DNA of 44,090 bases from an uncultured Oscillospiraceae bacterium (GTDB taxonomy: Bacteria; Bacillota; Clostridia; Oscillospirales; Oscillospiraceae). The notes below the pieces were generated by a model. It saw only the letters and a list, made by a program, of their open reading frames with translations. It had not been told where the DNA came from and did no database searches. The position numbers were made by a program, and so were the translations under genes. Shown piece after piece: positions 41,050 through 44,090 of the stretch; position 1 is the stretch's first letter, and each line of letters begins with the position of its first letter. Location: positions 1 through 44,090 of the forward strand of contig CAJTUD010000015.1 of assembly GCA_910579725.1 (NCBI GenBank), written 5' to 3'.

Positions 41050-41078
41050 ATACTACCACAGTCGTACAGCGTTGTCAA
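41050..41078 (-). promoter_or_regulatory. Promoter of the BlaI-BlaR-like operon
   Basis: On the minus strand: TTGACA (41078-41073), 17-bp spacer, TAGTAT (41055-41050). It is embedded in the operator dyad described separately. Confidence 0.75.
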
Positions 41079-41094
41079 TACGACTGTGGTAGTA
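41051..41094. promoter_or_regulatory. BlaI-type operator dyad
   Basis: A perfect 16-bp inverted repeat: TACTACCACAGTCGTA (41051-41066) and TACGACTGTGGTAGTA (41079-41094) with a 12-bp centre covering the -35 box. A third half-site TACTACC lies at 41036-41042. BlaI operators are TACNNNGTA-like dyads (consensus with TACA/TGTA halves), consistent with autorepression. Confidence 0.78.
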
Positions 41095-41204
41095 AAACAA
41101 AAAATTTTTTGAAAAGCTCCGGCGCTCCCTGCCTCCTGACGCCGCGCGAAAATTTTGAAGCGGCAGCGATTTCAAAACCCGTGACTTATGGGAGGGATGC
41201 CGTT

Positions 41205-42071
41205 TCAGGAAAGCGCCGCCCAAAGGCAATCTGCTAAAGCGGCGAAGTCCTCCATCCCCAGCGCTTCCCCCCGGACAGTGGGGGAAAGGCCGCACCGGGT
41301 GATGGCCGCTGCTACGCCGTCTTTTCCCAGCGGGGAGCCGAAAGCGGTGCATAAAGAGTTGCATAAGGTTTTCCGCCGGAGAACAAAAGCGGCCTTTACC
41401 GTCCGGAAGAAGAATTCCTCCCCGCAGGCGGGGGCCACCGCCGGGGTCTCCCGGACCTGACAGCGGATGACAGAGGATGTCACCTTGGGCGCAGGCAGGA
41501 AGCACTCCGGCGGCACATCAAAAAGAATCTCCGGCCGGGCGTGATACTGCATGTAGACGGACAGTGCACCGTAGGCAGCGGTTCCCGGCTTCGCCGCTAG
41601 GCGCAGTGCCACTTCCCGCTGGACCATGACGGTAACGGTCCGGAACCGTCCCGTCTCCAGCAGCGCCTTCAGAATCGGAGAGGCCACATTATAGGGCAGA
41701 TTGGCGCACACCAGGGGTGTGAGTCCCTGGAAGTGCCGCTCCACCAGCCCGGGAATGTCCAGCTTGAGTATATCGCCGGAAATCAGAGTAAAGTTGTCCG
41801 CTCCAGCCATGGTTTCCTCCAGCACTGGCGGCAGGGCAGGGTCCAGTTCCACAGACACTACCTTCCCGGCCCGCAGGCACAGCTCCCGGGTCAGGCAGCC
41901 GATGCCGGGACCGATCTCAAGTACACCGCAAGCGGCGTCTCCTCCGCCGGCTTCGGCAATCTGCCGGGGCACCCAGCCGGCGACCAGAAAGTTTTGCCCC
42001 AGGGATTTGGAAAAACGGAAGCCGTGACGGTCCAGCAGGGCCCGGACCTCCCGGATGTCGCAGAGATTCAT
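41205..42071 (-). CDS. rsmA: 16S rRNA (adenine 1518/1519-N6) dimethyltransferase
   Basis: 288 residues, KsgA family. It dimethylates two adjacent adenines in helix 45 of 16S rRNA during late 30S assembly. Motifs: FSKSLGQNFL (N-terminal motif X), EIGPGIGCLTREL (SAM-binding motif I), VELDPAL, SGDILKLD and the catalytic NLPYNVASPI. The C-terminal helical domain with SSVIRCQVRE and VKAAFVLRRKTLCNSL is complete. The start was placed at ATG 42071, 8 bases after AAGGGGG; ATG 42077 is an alternative, and the frame is open further upstream without a site. Confidence 0.95.
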   Translation of the reverse strand: MNLCDIREVRALLDRHGFRFSKSLGQNFLVAGWVPRQIAEAGGGDAACGVLEIGPGIGCLTRELCLRAGKVVSVELDPALPPVLEETMAGADNFTLISGDILKLDIPGLVERHFQGLTPLVCANLPYNVASPILKALLETGRFRTVTVMVQREVALRLAAKPGTAAYGALSVYMQYHARPEILFDVPPECFLPAPKVTSSVIRCQVRETPAVAPACGEEFFFRTVKAAFVLRRKTLCNSLCTAFGSPLGKDGVAAAITRCGLSPTVRGEALGMEDFAALADCLWAALS

Positions 42072-42190
42072 CGTCATGTCCCCCTTGATGTACGTTTTTT
42101 TATAGTATATCATATTTGAAAAAAATGGGTAGCGGAAATTTTGATCCTGTGATATAATCACCCAAAGGATTTCCACAGGAGGGGGCGCTT

Positions 42191-42958
42191 GTGATGCCGG
42201 AACTGGTAAAAACGTTGCTGATTGTCTGCCCGCTGGTATTTCTGGGGGGCTTTGTGGACAGCGTGGCGGGGGGCGGCGGGTTGATTACGCTGCCTGCATA
42301 TATGATGGCGGGGGTACCGGTCCATTTCGCGGCAGGCACCAACAAGGTGGTCAACGGCTGTGGTTCCGCCACCGCGTCGGTGAAATTTTTCCGCAGCGGA
42401 AAAATCCGGCTCCACGCAGCCCTGTGCGCCGCAGCAGGCGCCCTGGCAGGGGGATACATAGGCGCGGAAATTGCCAAGCTGCTCAGCGAAAGTCTTTTAA
42501 AGGGTCTGATGCTGGTCGCTCTTCCAGTCGTAGCGGTGTTTCTGATGGTGAAGAAGGATTTTGGCCAGGAAACCGGGGAGAGGCAGTACAGCCGCCCTTA
42601 TGAGATGGCAGTGAGCCTTGGAATTGGTCTGGTGATCGGATGCTACGACGGGATGGTGGGACCGGGGACGGGGACGTTCATGATTATGGCCTTCACCGCG
42701 CTGCTCAGTATGGATATGGTGACGGCCTCCGGCTGCTCAAAGGTAGGGAATCTGGCCTCCAATATCGCGGCAGCGGTTTCGTTTATCATTGGCGGAAAGG
42801 TGCTGTGGGCGCTGGTGGTTCCGGCGGCAGCGTGCAGCATGCTGGGGAATTACTGCGGGGCGCGGTACGCCATCCGCGGAGGTGGGAAAAAGATTAAGGG
42901 AATGATCTTTGTGGTTCTGGGGATGCTGTTTGTCAAAATGCTGGTGGATCTGCTGTAA
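42191..42958 (+). CDS. TSUP-family (TauE/SafE) membrane transporter
   Basis: 255 residues, eight hydrophobic helices. GGFVDSVAGGGGLITLPA near the N-terminus and GCYDGMVGPGTGTF in the middle are the paired TSUP motifs. Family members export or import sulfur-containing or other small organic anions such as sulfoacetate, sulfite or taurine; the substrate is unknown. Start GTG 42191 has AGGAGG 8 bases upstream, with ATG 42194 as an equal alternative. An extended -10 (TGTGATATAAT) lies at about 42147-42157. It is divergent from rsmA. Confidence 0.88.
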   Translation: MMPELVKTLLIVCPLVFLGGFVDSVAGGGGLITLPAYMMAGVPVHFAAGTNKVVNGCGSATASVKFFRSGKIRLHAALCAAAGALAGGYIGAEIAKLLSESLLKGLMLVALPVVAVFLMVKKDFGQETGERQYSRPYEMAVSLGIGLVIGCYDGMVGPGTGTFMIMAFTALLSMDMVTASGCSKVGNLASNIAAAVSFIIGGKVLWALVVPAAACSMLGNYCGARYAIRGGGKKIKGMIFVVLGMLFVKMLVDLL

Positions 42959-43069
42959 CCGGATGAAATGTTTCTCTGTGAAAAAGGACAGCCGCAGGAC
43001 AATGTTATAAAGATAGCAACGCTTAACAAGGGCACACAGGCCATAGTATAAAGCGCAGAGAGAAAGATT

Positions 43070-43726
43070 TCAGATTTTCCACTCAAACGAAACGCGGTCG
43101 CTGGTGGCCTGGACCTGGGAGAGAATGATGTCCGTCACCTGCCGTCGGTCGTCAAAGTCAATCGTGTTCCAGTTCTCCAGATGGGCAGACAGAAACTCAA
43201 TTTTCTGTGGAGAGATTGTTTCCGCGTTCAGTGCGGCAATCTCCTTTATCAGCCCTTGACGGCTGGCGTCCAGCTCCTCGATTTTCCCGTTGGCATAGGA
43301 CAGCAGAACCGCATTGGCTCCGGTCAAGGTATTCAGCAGCTTTTCAATCTCATCCTCTACCTGGGCCAGCTCCACATTCAAGGCGGTCAGCTTGGGATTG
43401 ACGGTCGTTGCTTTTGCCGTCAGGGTTTGAAACTCGGAGAGCTTCTTCACCATCTCCCCATAGACAAATTGCTCAAACTCCGCCGTCCGCAACGTCCCGC
43501 AGCCCTCACAGCTTTTGTTGTCCGCCCTCTTGGAACACCGAAGATACTGTGTCCCCGCCGGATTGCCCACACTCATAAGGGCATACCCACAGCGCCCACA
43601 TTTGATTTTTCCGGCCAGCCAGGTATTCCGGGCCTTGCGCCCTCCCTGGAACGTGATATTTGCCAGCAGCTTCTTCCTGCACCGCAGCCAGGTATCGGCG
43701 GGGACAATGCCCTCGCTGGGAGCTAG
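43070..43726 (-). pseudogene. Large serine recombinase, C-terminal remnant
   Basis: About 218 residues remain. IVPADTWLRCRKKLLAN belongs to the Recombinase domain, followed by the zinc beta-ribbon with CGRC and two later cysteines (YLRCSKRADNKSCEGC), and a long coiled coil (LTALNVELAQVEDEIEKLL) before the end, all typical of large serine recombinases from conjugative and mobilisable elements. The catalytic N-terminal domain is missing: the sequence switches at 43726/43727 into an IS5-type element. The remaining piece is certainly not an active integrase. Between it and the TSUP gene are 111 bases without features. Confidence 0.85.
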
Positions 43727-44090
43727 GTAGTGTTCACATAAGGGCATCAACAATAAGTGCAAAATAGACAAAAGTCAAAAAGATAACATCAAGCTTGTCA
43801 TAGCGGGTAAAAATACGGCGAAAACGCTTGATGCGGCGAAAAAGTCTCTCAACCTGATTACGCTGTTTGTACAATTCCTTATCGTAGTCCCAAGGATCTT
43901 TGCGATTGCTTTTGGGCGGAACAACAGGTGTGTAGCCAAGTTTCACGGCCAGAGCCCTGGTTTCATCCCCTTCATAGGCCCGGTCCATCAGAAGATAAAC
44001 CGGATGGTTTGTTGGACCGAGCTGCCGCAAAAGAGCACGACCTTCTGGACCGTCGCCACAGTTTCCCGCAGACAACGAAAAGATTACCCC
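43727..44090 (-). mobile_element. IS5-family insertion sequence, partial at window end
   Basis: The element starts with GTAGTGTTCACATAAG inside the serine recombinase remnant (the target reads ...GGGAGCTAG) and runs past the window edge. Only the 3' part of its transposase gene and one terminal region are present, so the target duplication and the other terminal repeat cannot be checked. Confidence 0.8.
43734..44090 (-). CDS. IS5-family DDE transposase, C-terminal part
   Basis: About 118 residues, open to the window edge (frame GVIFSLSAGNCGDGPEGRAL). LLMDRAYEGDETR contains the second catalytic aspartate. The catalytic glutamate is in QRNQVERLFRRIK followed by FRRIFTRYDKLD, a conserved signature of the IS427-like group of IS5. 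The first aspartate and the N-terminus lie outside the window; in this group the transposase is often made by frameshifting between two frames, which cannot be judged here. Confidence 0.9.
   Translation of the reverse strand, partial: GVIFSLSAGNCGDGPEGRALLRQLGPTNHPVYLLMDRAYEGDETRALAVKLGYTPVVPPKSNRKDPWDYDKELYKQRNQVERLFRRIKRFRRIFTRYDKLDVIFLTFVYFALIVDALM

Noticed and set aside
1..44090. CRISPR array, retron, restriction-modification or other classical defence system
   Set aside because: No regularly spaced repeats, cas genes, reverse transcriptase or methylase/endonuclease motifs were seen in any frame.

Overview
The window looks like chromosomal DNA of a Gram-positive, spore-forming, anaerobic Firmicute, most likely a gut Oscillospiraceae relative (Flavonifractor/Lawsonibacter/Oscillibacter type). 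This is inferred from the spore maturation genes spmA-spmB at the left edge, a T-box leader on the phenylalanyl-tRNA synthetase operon, VanW and BlaR/BlaI proteins, GC-rich codon use and strong AGGAGG-type ribosome binding sites. No taxonomic marker was searched.

Layout. 1-2800: end of spmA, spmB, tRNA-Gln, an unexplained nested inverted repeat, a minus-strand tRNA-Leu with a structured trailer, a small TfoX C-domain protein and a YhfC-type membrane protease. 2885-4421: a MerR operon in which the regulator carries its own membrane domain and is followed by two small membrane proteins sharing its C-terminal tail, then a YbjQ-family protein. The MerR gene and the upstream protease both have 19-bp-spaced promoters with the same dyad, so they probably form one regulon. 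4467-23726: a large accessory-type locus. A minus-strand GntR/FCD regulator is divergent from a long plus-strand cluster: an SDR dehydrogenase, a sugar-isomerase-like TIM barrel, three tandem isocitrate lyase/PEP mutase-superfamily paralogues, a complete oligopeptide-type ABC transporter, a 74-residue membrane protein, an M20 peptidase, an amidohydrolase, an MFS permease, a zinc alcohol dehydrogenase and a D-2-hydroxyacid dehydrogenase. Together they look like import and oxidative breakdown of an amide- or peptide-linked hydroxy/sugar acid; the substrate is unknown.

The most striking finding is in that transporter. The second permease has seven RCC1-like repeats (about 41 residues each) between its first membrane helix and the permease core, and its second ATPase has a helical insertion of about 190 residues between Walker A and the Q-loop. 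The three lyase-like paralogues also lack the usual Lys-Lys/Arg-Cys-Gly-His catalytic loop.

23926-29642 (minus strand): a Phe T-box drives a CPBP protease gene, pheS, a cysteine-rich DUF5714-type gene and pheT, which contains a second OB-like repeat. 29803-33246 (plus): VanW, cobT, cobU and a terminator. 33267-37154: MATE transporter, sirtuin, GNAT acetyltransferase, an ArsC/Spx-like protein and a rhomboid-like protein without the catalytic serine motif. 37240-37540: tRNA-Pro followed by the same 46-nt trailer element as tRNA-Leu. 37657-42958: an HTH regulator, a BlaR-like/BlaI pair with a clear operator, rsmA (ksgA) and a TSUP transporter. 43070-44090: remnant of a large serine recombinase cut by an IS5-family element that runs off the window.
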